Assembly (NCBI GenBank): GCA_023407575.1
Contig: JAEYLX010000049.1
Coordinates: 124,001-188,000 of the forward strand
Direction: 5' to 3'
Source of the DNA: Bacillota bacterium
GTDB lineage: Bacteria; Bacillota; Clostridia; Lachnospirales; Lachnospiraceae
DNA: 64,000 nt
The stretch's first letter is position 1. Each line of letters begins with the position of its first letter. Below the pieces are notes generated by a model that did not search any database, was not told the origin of the DNA, and was given only the letters and a program-made list of their open reading frames with translations. Below are positions 44,368-53,708 of this stretch, piece by piece. A program made the translations under genes and the position numbers.

Positions 44368-45456
44368 TTAATAATCCAATTGTTCCATATACTTCATGTA
44401 TTTTACAACCATGAGGGCAATCTTAAATGTAATTGCATCCTCAAACACACGAAGATCAAGATTAGTACTCTTTTGCAGCTTATCAAGTCTATATACCAAG
44501 GTGTTACGATGGATATATAATTGTCTTGAGGTCTCGGATACATTTAAGCTGTTTTCAAAGAACTTATTGATTGTTGTAAGTGTCTCTTCATCGAAATCGT
44601 CTGGAGACTTACCTTCAAAGATTTCCTTAATGAACATCTTGCAGAGTGGCATAGGCAATTGATAAATAAGTCTGCCGATTCCCAAATTATTATAAGCCAC
44701 TACATTTCTGCCGCTATAGAATATCTTACCGACATCCAATGCCATCTTAGCTTCTTTGTAGGATCTGGATACGTCTTTAATCTCATTCACTATCGTACCA
44801 TAAGATACATGTACCTTTGTCATAGCTTCCGTATTCAGCATGTCAAGAATAACCTTAGCAGTCTTATTTAAGTCTTCATAGGACTCGTTCTGTTTCACTT
44901 CTTTTACAAGAATAATATTCTTCTCATCAACAGCTGTAATAAAATCCTTTGTCTTGCCAGAGAACAAACTTCTAACTGTCTCTAATGCATTCGCGTCTTT
45001 TTCATTCTTTGTCTCGATAATATAAACCACACGTCTAGCTTCTGTATCGATATGAAGTTTCTTAGCACGGTTGTATATGTCTACCAGAAGAAGATTATCT
45101 AACAGCAGGTTCTTAATAAAGTTATCCTTGTCGTATCTTTCTTTATAAGCAACCAGTAAATTCTGTATTTGGAAAGAAGCAATCTTTCCAATCATGAACA
45201 CATCCTCACTGTCGCCCCTTGCCAGAATAACATACTCCAACTGATGCTCATCAAATACCTTAAAAAACTGGTACCCCTGTATTGCCTGACTGTCTGCTGG
45301 AGACGCCACAAAAGATAATACAGCATTCTCATACTGATCCGCATTTTCAATGGTAGTAGCAAGCACTTTACCTTCCGTATCCATAACACAAATATCGATA
45401 CGAGTGATCCCTTTTAATCCATCGATGGTGCTTTGAAGAATTTGATTGGAAATCAT
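44368..45456 (-). CDS. CdaR/PucR-type transcriptional regulator
   Basis: 362 residues. The N-terminal domain (~1-130) resembles the sugar-diacid recognition domain, with NQILQSTIDGLKGITRIDICVMDTEGKVLATT and FMIGKIASFQIQNLL. A GGDEF-like central domain follows. The C-terminal PucR/HTH_30 DNA-binding domain shows LNVSETSRQLYIHRNTLVYRLDKLQKSTNLDLR. This family controls organic-acid or purine use in other bacteria. The effector here is not evident, as no catabolic operon is adjacent. GGAGTG precedes the ATG. Confidence 0.85.
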   Translation of the reverse strand: MISNQILQSTIDGLKGITRIDICVMDTEGKVLATTIENADQYENAVLSFVASPADSQAIQGYQFFKVFDEHQLEYVILARGDSEDVFMIGKIASFQIQNLLVAYKERYDKDNFIKNLLLDNLLLVDIYNRAKKLHIDTEARRVVYIIETKNEKDANALETVRSLFSGKTKDFITAVDEKNIILVKEVKQNESYEDLNKTAKVILDMLNTEAMTKVHVSYGTIVNEIKDVSRSYKEAKMALDVGKIFYSGRNVVAYNNLGIGRLIYQLPMPLCKMFIKEIFEGKSPDDFDEETLTTINKFFENSLNVSETSRQLYIHRNTLVYRLDKLQKSTNLDLRVFEDAITFKIALMVVKYMKYMEQLDY

Positions 45457-45851
45457 GATTTCACTCCTTTATATTATATTTCTATTTTTCTTTAAAATTC
45501 ATGTATACGAAAGATATTTTAACATTGAAATTCAAAGAAGTAAACTAATTTTATAAGATTTGCATAAATATTTTAGTAAAATACTATCAAAAAACAAGTT
45601 ATTATAATTAGTTCACTACTTAAACTATATTAAAATCAACTATCTTTGAAAGAATAACCCCCTTGTCCTATCCATCTTTCGGCGAATACATCTGAATTTG
45701 TACTGTATCACGGATTCGCTCATATCTATAAAACGAACTTTGTTAAATAATTTATTTTACCCTTTCGTATACACGATGAAACGTAAAACCGTTTCACTTA
45801 TCCTATATAAAAAGGGGAACACCTAAGTGTTCCCCGGAATTAATATATTTA
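45457..45851. other. Intergenic region, 395 bases
   Basis: Very AT-rich spacer between the CdaR-type gene and the ABC ATPase gene. It holds the ATPase terminator at 45814-45835 and presumably the CdaR promoter. I see no open frame or clear conserved structure in the rest. Confidence 0.5.
45814..45835 (-). terminator. Terminator of the sugar ABC ATPase gene
   Basis: GGGGAACAC (45814-45822) pairs with GTGTTCCCC (45827-45835) around CTAA, then TTTTT on the minus strand. Confidence 0.9.
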
Positions 45852-46967
45852 TTAGTTAGTGATAACCTGTTCTGTCTCTTTATCAAATACATGAAGTTTA
45901 GACATATCAAATGCAATCTTTAATGTATCATCAGGTCTTGCTGTTGTACGAGGATTAACACGTGCTGTAATTTCTAATGTTTCATCCACGCTGAAGTATA
46001 AGAATACTTCTGCACCTAATAACTCATATACTCTTACTGTAGCTTCGATTACGCTATCAGGAGAGTTGCTTAAGAATACTTCTTCATCATGAATATCTTC
46101 CGGACGGATACCAATTACTACTGTCTTGCCATCATAACCGCCATCGATAACTTTCTTTGCTTTTCCTTCAGGAAGTTTAACTGTATTAGTACCGAAAGTT
46201 ACAAATACATCACTGCCTTTTTTAGATACTACAGCATCTGAAAAGTTCATCTGAGGAGATCCCATGAAACCAGCAACGAATAAGTTCTTTGGCTTGTCAT
46301 ATAAGTTCTGTGGTGTGTCTACCTGTTGAACTAAACCATCCTTCATAACAACGATTCTTGTTCCGAGTGTCATAGCCTCTGTCTGATCATGTGTTACATA
46401 GATGATAGTAGTCTGTAATCTCTGATGTAATTTAGAAATCTCGATACGCATCTGTACTCTTAACTTAGCATCAAGGTTTGATAAAGGCTCATCCATAAGG
46501 AATACCTTAGGATTACGAACGATAGCACGACCCATAGCAACACGCTGTCTCTGACCACCGGAAAGAGCCTTTGGCTTACGGTCTAATAAACGCTCGATAT
46601 CAAGAACTCTAGCTGCTTCTTGAACATATTTATCAATTTGATCCTTAGGAACTTTTCTTAACTTTAAACCGAATGCCATATTGTCATATACAGACATATG
46701 TGGATACAAAGCGTAGTTCTGGAAAACCATCGCAATATCTCTGTCCTTAGGTTCAACATCATTTACTAATTTGTCGCCGATCCATAACTCACCTGATGAA
46801 ATCTCTTCGAGTCCTGCGATCATACGAAGTGTAGTTGACTTACCACAACCTGAAGGTCCTACGAAGATGATGAATTCTCTATCAGCTATCTCAAGATTAA
46901 AATCTTTAACAGCAACTACTCCGTTAGGATACTGCTTTGTTATGTTCTTTAAAGATAAACTTGCCAT
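45852..46967 (-). CDS. Carbohydrate ABC transporter ATP-binding protein (MsmX/UgpC type)
   Basis: 371 residues. ABC ATPase with Walker A GPSGCGKST (37-45), signature LSGGQRQRVAMGRA, Walker B VFLMDEPLSNLDAKLR, and the C-terminal regulatory TOBE domain (VVIGIRPEDIHDE). No permease or binding protein is adjacent, so it is likely a shared ATPase serving several sugar importers, as MsmX does. AGGAGG precedes the ATG. This fits a polysaccharide-degrading organism that imports many oligosaccharides (inference). Confidence 0.92.
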   Translation of the reverse strand: MASLSLKNITKQYPNGVVAVKDFNLEIADREFIIFVGPSGCGKSTTLRMIAGLEEISSGELWIGDKLVNDVEPKDRDIAMVFQNYALYPHMSVYDNMAFGLKLRKVPKDQIDKYVQEAARVLDIERLLDRKPKALSGGQRQRVAMGRAIVRNPKVFLMDEPLSNLDAKLRVQMRIEISKLHQRLQTTIIYVTHDQTEAMTLGTRIVVMKDGLVQQVDTPQNLYDKPKNLFVAGFMGSPQMNFSDAVVSKKGSDVFVTFGTNTVKLPEGKAKKVIDGGYDGKTVVIGIRPEDIHDEEVFLSNSPDSVIEATVRVYELLGAEVFLYFSVDETLEITARVNPRTTARPDDTLKIAFDMSKLHVFDKETEQVITN

Positions 46968-47154
46968 TTTATATCCTCCTAAAAATTAGCTTCCATGAGC
47001 TCTTGTACATTTCCTTATATCGTAATGATACAACATTTCATGTTTATAAACCATATCCCATTTTAACAAAATAGGTTTTTGGCTTTTGTATAATTTGTAT
47101 ATGAGGTTCAAAAATAAGTAGATTTACCGATAATAGAGCAAAATATTCTTAAAA

Positions 47155-48039
47155 TTACTGTCTATATTCAATAAATCCCTCTCCCATAACCTCTCTTGCA
47201 TCACAAACAATTACAAAAGATTTACGGTCAATGTTCTGTGCTATTTCAGTTATTTTAACAATTTCTTTCTTTGAAACTACACAGAAAAGCATTTTTTTAT
47301 CTTGATTGGAATACATTCCCGTAGCACTGATACCTGTTACTCCTCTGTCCATCTTATGCAGAATATCGGCTGCAATTTTCTCATATTCATCCGAAATAAT
47401 ATATGCCATTTTAGCAAATTTTAGACCTTCCAGTATACCGTCCGATACCTTAGCAACAACAAATACCGCTATAATTGCATAGAGTGCATTCTTTAATCCG
47501 AACTGTGCAGCACCGATTGTTATGATGATACCGTCGATGCAAGTCATTACCACAGGAATTGATAAATGTCTCGTTTTGTTTTGAATGATATTCGCTAATA
47601 AGTCTGTTCCACCAGTTGATGCCTGGGCTGAAAAAACCAGTCCAATTCCAAGTCCCATGAGTGCACCACCCATAATAGAGGCTAAAAGATAATCGTGCAG
47701 CTGCAGGTCTATCACTGGAAATAACATCATTCCCAAAATAAAGGCAGCGGAACCATAAAGAGCGGAGAAAAGGAATCGTATGCCTTTTACCTTGGCAGAA
47801 ATAATATAAAGCGGGATATCGCACAAAAGAGTGAATAACCAAACCGGGATACCGCCGTTTAGTAATGGCTCCGTCCAAGCTTTTACCACAATTGCCAAAC
47901 CGGATACCCCTCCTGTAACCAACTCCATTGGTTCAAATACCAGGTTATTGGCTAGTGCCATCAATGCCGCACCAATTGTTATCGTCATATATTTCCTAAG
48001 AACAAGGGCATATTTGTTTTTAATCTTTTTGTTTATCAT
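47155..48039 (-). CDS. YitT-family membrane protein with C-terminal DUF2179
   Basis: 294 residues. About five or six membrane helices (for example ITIGAALMALANNLVFEPMELVTGGVSGLAIVV, GGALMGLGIGLVFSAQASTGGTDLL) are followed by a soluble DUF2179 domain (MDRGVTGISATGMYSNQDKKMLFCVVSKKEIVKI). The combination defines YitT-type proteins, whose function is unsettled; transport or regulation at the membrane is assumed. GGAG precedes the start at some distance. It is 39 bases downstream of the LCP-like gene. Confidence 0.85.
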   Translation of the reverse strand: MINKKIKNKYALVLRKYMTITIGAALMALANNLVFEPMELVTGGVSGLAIVVKAWTEPLLNGGIPVWLFTLLCDIPLYIISAKVKGIRFLFSALYGSAAFILGMMLFPVIDLQLHDYLLASIMGGALMGLGIGLVFSAQASTGGTDLLANIIQNKTRHLSIPVVMTCIDGIIITIGAAQFGLKNALYAIIAVFVVAKVSDGILEGLKFAKMAYIISDEYEKIAADILHKMDRGVTGISATGMYSNQDKKMLFCVVSKKEIVKITEIAQNIDRKSFVIVCDAREVMGEGFIEYRQ

Positions 48040-48078
48040 AACTTAAGTTTCTATACTCCTTTCTTCCTCCGTCACCTT

Positions 48079-48924
48079 CTATTTTATTAACTCATCCATC
48101 CTTGCTTTCATTGCTGAATAGTCCAGCTTGAAAGATTGATTGGTATTTTCACCTGAAATTAACTCAAACGTAATATTTTTAGTTGTTATCCTTTTATAAC
48201 TTTCTATATATTTTAATTTATCCGACAAAGACAAATTTGATGTAAGGCTTGGATATATTTCTTCTAAATAAATCCGTATATCATCTTCAGTTTTCATTTT
48301 CTTTAATTCTTTTATGTAAGTAGCGGTAAAATTTTCTATTTTTTGCTGCTGATCCACGTATTCGCTTTGTTCCATGTTCTTTATTTTAATTTGGTCTTTA
48401 CTATAAAACATTTTTTCATACTCTTCCTGTGGAATAGCAGTATAATAATTAATTTTTAAACCTAGTAGTTCCCCGATAATAACAGTTCCATGTTCAAACA
48501 CGCTGTCCATATTAAAATAACTTGAAATTGCTGTCAACTGCAAAAATTGAGGCATGTCCGGATTTGCCAGAGTCATTTTGCGATATAAGGTATCCGATAA
48601 TTTTATCTCAGTACTCATAGGTATTGTGATGTATGTAATCTGTTCTTTTTGGCTGTTTAAGATTTCAAGAATCGTCCTTGTGATTTTACCAGCTTCCTCA
48701 TTATAACAAAAGATTAAATTTGTTGTTGAATCTTCCAGGTTAATTTCATGTTCAGTCTCTGGTTGCGTCTCTCCCTGAAAAGCATCTTCCGATTCTTGCT
48801 TCTCTGGCTGCCACCATTGCAAAGTGAGTCTATATCCAAGTATTCCCGCACTTAAAAGCACTATTATTATAAATATCGATAATATAAATGCACGAAGGAA
48901 TATGCGTCCGGCACTACGTTTCAA
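48079..48924 (-). CDS. LytR-CpsA-Psr-like membrane protein, divergent
   Basis: 281 residues. One N-terminal membrane helix (~8-28), an acidic linker, then a segment resembling the first half of an LCP domain: YITIPMSTEIKLSDTLYRKM, FLQLTAISSYFNMD, and a run around LLGLKINYYTAIPQEEYEKM. LCP enzymes attach polymers to peptidoglycan. The Arg residues that bind the lipid pyrophosphate are not obvious (PMSTE where PRDT would stand), so it may be inactive or act otherwise. The start is uncertain: TTG at 48924 behind GGGGTG, or a GTG nine bases upstream. Confidence 0.5.
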   Translation of the reverse strand: MKRSAGRIFLRAFILSIFIIIVLLSAGILGYRLTLQWWQPEKQESEDAFQGETQPETEHEINLEDSTTNLIFCYNEEAGKITRTILEILNSQKEQITYITIPMSTEIKLSDTLYRKMTLANPDMPQFLQLTAISSYFNMDSVFEHGTVIIGELLGLKINYYTAIPQEEYEKMFYSKDQIKIKNMEQSEYVDQQQKIENFTATYIKELKKMKTEDDIRIYLEEIYPSLTSNLSLSDKLKYIESYKRITTKNITFELISGENTNQSFKLDYSAMKARMDELIK

Positions 48925-49156
48925 GTAAATCACCCCATTCGATTAATCTGCTTGTAAATATATCATTTACAAATGCTTAAATTTTAATCCCAGCTTTCTA
49001 ATACTAGCATAAATTACAGTCTTATTCAACTTCCCTTTCACTGGAGCATCTTTTTACTAATTGTACAAATAATAAGTTTCGCTATTGTTTAACTGTGCTA
49101 TACTATTCTATATTGTATCGTTACATAAACTTCATAATTTCCAGGAGGATAAAGCT

Positions 49157-49888
49157 ATGAACAAAAAAACCGTGCTCATTACTGGCTCTTCACGCGGCAT
49201 TGGTAAAGCAATTGCTGTTAAATTCGCCAAGAAAGGTTTTAACATAATAATCAATGCTGCCCATAGAGAGGACGAGTTGCAAAAAACGAAGGCAGAAATT
49301 GAAAATTATCAGGTTCCCTGTCTTGCATTTCTTGGTGATGTGGGTGATAATGAAACAGCTGCCGAAATGTTTCGTCAGGCAAAAAAACTTTTTGGCCATA
49401 TAGATGTGCTTGTAAATAATGCTGGCATATCTTTTGTAGGTTTATTTACAGATATGAAATTCGAGGATTGGAATCGAATTATGAATACCAATTTAACCTC
49501 TGTGTATAACTGCTGTTCTCTTGCAGTTCCTGATATGGTAAAGAATAAATCCGGTAAGATCATTAATATCTCTTCCGTATGGGGTGTCATTGGGGCTTCC
49601 TGTGAGGTTGCCTACTCTGCTTCAAAGGGAGGAATGAACTCCTTTACCAGGGCACTTGCGAAAGAACTTGCCCCCAGCAACATTCAAGTGAATGCTGTAG
49701 CTTGCGGGGCCATTGATACAGAAATGAATCGTTTTCTGGCAGATGAAGAATTGATGCAGTTGATTGAAGAGATTCCCGCTAATCGTCTTGGTCAGGCAGA
49801 AGAAGTTGCAGATCTTGTGTATCATTTGGCTTATAAAAATGAATATCTGACTGGCCAAGTAATAAACCTTGATGGTGGTTGGATTTAG
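49157..49888 (+). CDS. Short-chain dehydrogenase/reductase (FabG-like)
   Basis: 243 residues. Rossmann motif VLITGSSRGIGKAIA, NNAGIS, the catalytic Ser in IINISSVWGVIG, and the YSASKG pair (Tyr-x-x-x-Lys), ending TGQVINLDGGWI. It resembles 3-oxoacyl-ACP reductases, but no fatty-acid genes are adjacent, so the substrate is open. The ATG at 49157 follows CAGGAGGATAAAGCT, and an earlier in-frame start at 49085 has no ribosome site. It is the first of two plus-strand genes. Confidence 0.9.
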   Translation: MNKKTVLITGSSRGIGKAIAVKFAKKGFNIIINAAHREDELQKTKAEIENYQVPCLAFLGDVGDNETAAEMFRQAKKLFGHIDVLVNNAGISFVGLFTDMKFEDWNRIMNTNLTSVYNCCSLAVPDMVKNKSGKIINISSVWGVIGASCEVAYSASKGGMNSFTRALAKELAPSNIQVNAVACGAIDTEMNRFLADEELMQLIEEIPANRLGQAEEVADLVYHLAYKNEYLTGQVINLDGGWI

Positions 49889-49955
49889 AGGTGTATGAAA
49901 CGGACTACTTAGTTGCTAGTATTACGAATAGAATAATAAAGTTTGGAGAGTAATC

Positions 49956-50594
49956 ATGATTAAGAAATTAACCAGTATGGGTCATAGAAGGTTTATCGGA
50001 ATGATCCTTGGTAATGTCCTTCTAGGCATTGGTGTTAGTGTATTTAAATTTTCAGGAATGGGAAATGACCCGTTTTCCGCAATGTGTATGGCGGTATCCC
50101 ACCAATTAAATCTTCCTTATGCCAGTTTTCTAGTTTTATTAAATGTATTTATATTTATGATAGAAATAACTTTTGGCCGTAAACTTATCGGAATTGGCAC
50201 CTTTGTTAACTGGTTCCTTGTTGGATATGTAGCAGAGTTTTTTATGTGGTTGGCCGACATTACAATGACACCACCTCAGACTATTCTTCTTAAATTATTA
50301 TTTGTAATTTTAGGCGTTATTTTGACAAGCCTCGGTGTTTCCCTTTATCAGACTTCAGATGCTGGAATTTCTCCCTATGATAGTGTATCCCTAATAATGA
50401 AGGAACGACTTCCCATACCTTACTTCTGGTGCAGAATGTCTAACGATGGCTTATGCGCAATTATAGCTCTTTTAGCGGGTGGTTTAATCGGACTTGGTAC
50501 CTTTATTTGCGCCTTGTGTCTTGGACCTATCATTCATTTCTTTAATGAAAAATTCTCTAAGAAAGTTTTATACAAACACTCCGTACAGATATAA
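49956..50594 (+). CDS. YczE/YitT-type membrane protein
   Basis: 212 residues, about five membrane helices. The start RRFIGMILGNVLLGIGVSVFKFSGMGNDPFSAM and the repeat-like LGVSLYQTSDAGISPYDSVSLIM are characteristic of the YczE family, of unknown function. It follows the SDR gene by 67 bases on the same strand and ends before a strong hairpin. TTTGGAGAGTAATC precedes the ATG. Confidence 0.8.
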   Translation: MIKKLTSMGHRRFIGMILGNVLLGIGVSVFKFSGMGNDPFSAMCMAVSHQLNLPYASFLVLLNVFIFMIEITFGRKLIGIGTFVNWFLVGYVAEFFMWLADITMTPPQTILLKLLFVILGVILTSLGVSLYQTSDAGISPYDSVSLIMKERLPIPYFWCRMSNDGLCAIIALLAGGLIGLGTFICALCLGPIIHFFNEKFSKKVLYKHSVQI

Positions 50595-50636
50595 GATACT
50601 TTCTTAAAAAATCATAAAGCACTACCTATGTTGAAT

Positions 50637-50682
50637 AAGGCTAATGTTATTCACTTCAATCTCCAGTGAAAACATTAGCCTT
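50637..50682. terminator. Bidirectional terminator between YczE-type and AraC genes
   Basis: AAGGCTAATGTT (50637-50648) pairs perfectly with AACATTAGCCTT (50671-50682), with CACT/AGTG pairing inside the loop. The two flanking genes converge here. Confidence 0.8.
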
Positions 50683-50715
50683 ATGTTCATGAATAGGAAC
50701 TCATCTAAGAATCGT

Positions 50716-51573
50716 TTATACCTTCTTTATTGGAACCCATACTTCGCAGTGATAATCCGATGTCGTTGGGTCATCTGTGGAGTACCATTCAATTTCAGGT
50801 CCATCTGCATGTTCATAGCCCGAGGTTGGAAACCATTCGGTGTACATACGTTTAAACACCTCCTGAATCTGACTTACGCCACGGCATTCAAACTTTACCC
50901 AAGTGAACTCTGGAACTACTACTACCTCACAACCTTCCGGGATTTCCCCTTCCGGTTTTGCAGCAATCATATAACGAAACTTATCCGCTTCAAAGTTAAA
51001 ATCATAGCAAACTCCATAGGTTTCTTCCAGCTCCCGGTGATTCATATTAAAAACCACATCCCCTAAGTTGGTTGTATTAACTTCCTGCCACATCTGTGGG
51101 ATTTTTTCAAAATTTTCTCCATTTACACAGGTAAATTCTCTTGAAATACCTGCTAAGGTAAATCCATTCATTTTCTCAATTCGAAACTTCATTGGCACAT
51201 CTCCTTTAATTGATATTTGGAAGGATATTTTGGGGTACAGCTCCATATTGGCACCTTCTCGTTTTGCCTCTGAAGGTGCTATTTGATGTATAGAATAAAA
51301 GGTTCTTGAGAATGATACCGGTGATTCATAGCCATACTTAAATGCAACATCAATTATATTCTCATTGCTATGCAATAACTCCATTGCTGCCGCTGTCATA
51401 CACCTTCTCCGTATGTAAGTTGCTAATGTAACACCTGTGATAAAGGAAAACATTCTCTGAAAATTATAGGGTGAACATGCCGCCTTTTCTGCCACCTTAT
51501 CCATATTGATTTTTATACTAAGATTCTCTTCAATATAATCTAGTGCCGCATTCATATAATCCAGCCACTCCAT
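50716..51573 (-). CDS. AraC-family regulator with GyrI-like effector domain
   Basis: 285 residues. N-terminal DNA-binding part: two helix-turn-helix motifs (MDKVAEKAACSPYNFQRMFSFITG and NIIDVAFKYGYESPVSFSRTFYSIHQIAPSEAKR). C-terminal ~160 residues form the GyrI/BmrR-like small-molecule-binding domain (FRIEKMNGFTLAGISREF, VVVVPEFTWVKFECRG, and the ending CEVWVPIKK). Such proteins (Rob/SoxS-GyrI type) respond to cationic drugs or similar compounds. AGGAGGAT precedes the ATG. A possible target is the ABC-F gene, read the other way 280 bases upstream (inference). Confidence 0.9.
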   Translation of the reverse strand: MEWLDYMNAALDYIEENLSIKINMDKVAEKAACSPYNFQRMFSFITGVTLATYIRRRCMTAAAMELLHSNENIIDVAFKYGYESPVSFSRTFYSIHQIAPSEAKREGANMELYPKISFQISIKGDVPMKFRIEKMNGFTLAGISREFTCVNGENFEKIPQMWQEVNTTNLGDVVFNMNHRELEETYGVCYDFNFEADKFRYMIAAKPEGEIPEGCEVVVVPEFTWVKFECRGVSQIQEVFKRMYTEWFPTSGYEHADGPEIEWYSTDDPTTSDYHCEVWVPIKKV

Positions 51574-51853
51574 AAGTATCCTCCTTACTTCGTAATTATA
51601 TAAAATACTAACATTCTTTTCTCAACTATTCTTGCACATTTTAGTAATCAAACTATTATAGCATGTTCAAAAATAGTTTAGAAGTATTCATATTTTGTGA
51701 AGCGGTTTATCCTTACATTTTTTCATATCATATTAATGAAAACATTGCTTCTATGTTAATAAAGAGGTAACTTCCAGGTTTCCAATCGAAAGGATTGTAA
51801 TTAGTCAAAAAAAATGTTATGCTACCAACGAAATCTCAGAATGGAGTATTACT

Positions 51854-53593
51854 ATGATAAAAGTTGAAAATCTATCCTTTTCTTTTCCTCAAAAGGAGTT
51901 ATATAACAATATTTCCTTCACTTTAGAAGAAGGGCAACACTGTGCATTTATTGGTGCCAGCGGCAGTGGTAAGAGCACACTTACCGATATGATTAGAGAA
52001 CCGGACAAGTATATGTTTGATGGTACATTAGAAAGATCACCTGATTGCAGAATTGGTTACGTTAGTCAGTTCTCGAAGTTTGACAAAACGAAAGAATTAA
52101 CTGTTTTTGAATATGTAGCTTCGGAATTTATAAAACTACAAAGTGAAATAACTAACATCTGCATCGAAATGGAGACAGCTACAGATCTTGAGCCTTTACT
52201 GGAAAAGTATCAACAAGCCTTAGATTCCTTCCAGGCAATGGATGGTGATAACTTTGAAAGTAATATTACCAGGAAGCTTGGGTTGGCGAATTTAGGGAAA
52301 CTAGAGAGCCTTCCTGTAACAAATCTTAGTGGTGGTGAATTTAAGCTCCTACAAGTAATAAAAGAAATGCTAACGGCTCCAGATTTAATGATTATGGACG
52401 AGCCTGATGTCTTTTTAGATTTTGAAAATCTTAATTCCCTTAAACAACTAATTAATTCACATAAGGGAACCTTATTGATTATTACACATAGCAGATATTT
52501 ACTAAATCATTGCTTTGATAAGATTTTACATCTAGAGAATAAAGAACTTCAGGAATTCAATGGTAGATACATTGATTACAATTTCTCCTTGCTGCAAACT
52601 AAAATTGAGGTACAGGAGTTAGCAGTTGCAGATACGGAAGAAATAGAAAGAAATGAGCTTTTGGTTGATAAACTACGCTCCGTTGCCGATGTCTTTACTG
52701 ATGCATCTAGGGGTAGGTCCTTAAAAGCCAGAAAAAAAATTCTGGAAAGGTTGGAAGCACGTAGAATTAAAGCCCCTTTTGTTGAGATTAATGAACCTAA
52801 TATAATATTGACAGCTGATAATGTAGGAAGCGACACCACTGTTTTAAAAGTTGATGACTTCAGTATTTCATTTGATGAGCTCCTATTAGAAAATGTTACC
52901 TTTGAAATTAACTCTACAGATAAAGTTGCCCTAATTGGTCCAAATGGTGCTGGAAAAACCACGCTACTTCGTGAAATCTATAAGAACAACCACCAATCTG
53001 TAGTAATAAGCGAAGGGACAAAAGTAGCTTTTCTATCTCAATTACAAGGTGAGATGTTAAACGAAAACAACACCATTTTCGAGGAATTCTATGAAATAGG
53101 GTTTCAAACGTATCAAGAAGTTACCGATTATATTATAAATTACAACTTTAAAGAAGAGGATTTGCATCAAAAGATCAGTTCTTTATCCGGTGGAGAAAAA
53201 AATATGCTTCAATTAGCCAAGGTTTCTGCCAGTAAAGCAAACCTTTTGCTATTTGATGAGCCAACCAGTCATTTGGATACCTATGCACAAATTGCACTGG
53301 AAAAAGCAATCGAAAACTATAATGGCGCACTGTTGATGATATCACATGATTTTTATACCATTGTAAACTCTGTGGATTATGTTTTAATAATAGAAGACAA
53401 GACCATTAGAAAAATGAGTATTCGCAAATTCAGAAAGATGATATATGCAAATCATTTTGATAAAGATTACTTGGAATTAGAACAAAAGAAGAAAGCACTT
53501 GAAACAAAAATAGCCTTAGCTTTAAAAGATACGGATTTTCTTTCTGCCAAGGTATTATCGGAGGAACTTGAAGATGTAATTAAACATTTATAG
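51854..53593 (+). CDS. ABC-F family ATPase
   Basis: 579 residues, two ABC domains and no membrane segment. ABC1: Walker A GASGSGKST, signature LSGGEFKLL, Walker B region LMIMDEPDVFLDF, which departs from the usual DEPTNHLD. ABC2: Walker A GPNGAGKTT, signature LSGGEKNML, Walker B LLLFDEPTSHLD. A charged linker (~residues 250-320) and a helical C-terminal tail follow. ABC-F proteins bind the ribosomal E site; some protect against antibiotics. Which class this is cannot be decided by eye. It is divergent from the AraC/GyrI regulator. Confidence 0.85.
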   Translation: MIKVENLSFSFPQKELYNNISFTLEEGQHCAFIGASGSGKSTLTDMIREPDKYMFDGTLERSPDCRIGYVSQFSKFDKTKELTVFEYVASEFIKLQSEITNICIEMETATDLEPLLEKYQQALDSFQAMDGDNFESNITRKLGLANLGKLESLPVTNLSGGEFKLLQVIKEMLTAPDLMIMDEPDVFLDFENLNSLKQLINSHKGTLLIITHSRYLLNHCFDKILHLENKELQEFNGRYIDYNFSLLQTKIEVQELAVADTEEIERNELLVDKLRSVADVFTDASRGRSLKARKKILERLEARRIKAPFVEINEPNIILTADNVGSDTTVLKVDDFSISFDELLLENVTFEINSTDKVALIGPNGAGKTTLLREIYKNNHQSVVISEGTKVAFLSQLQGEMLNENNTIFEEFYEIGFQTYQEVTDYIINYNFKEEDLHQKISSLSGGEKNMLQLAKVSASKANLLLFDEPTSHLDTYAQIALEKAIENYNGALLMISHDFYTIVNSVDYVLIIEDKTIRKMSIRKFRKMIYANHFDKDYLELEQKKKALETKIALALKDTDFLSAKVLSEELEDVIKHL

Positions 53594-53636
53594 AATACGA
53601 TATAAGAATAAGTACAATTAATAATAAAATGCCTTT

Positions 53637-53672
53637 AGGCTTTCTATGATAACATATAATCATAGGAAGCCT
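53637..53672. terminator. Terminator after the ABC-F gene
   Basis: AGGCTTTCTATGAT (53637-53650) pairs with ATCATAGGAAGCCT (53659-53672) with one mismatch, then ATTTCTTTTT on the plus strand. Confidence 0.8.
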
Positions 53673-53708
53673 ATTTCTTTTTGCCGTCTAAGTTATTTAC
53701 ATTACTTA

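Noticed and set aside
50644..51066. 140-residue plus-strand frame starting in the terminator and running antisense to the AraC gene
   Set aside because: It begins inside a hairpin, has no domain, and overlaps the C-terminal domain of a well-supported gene.
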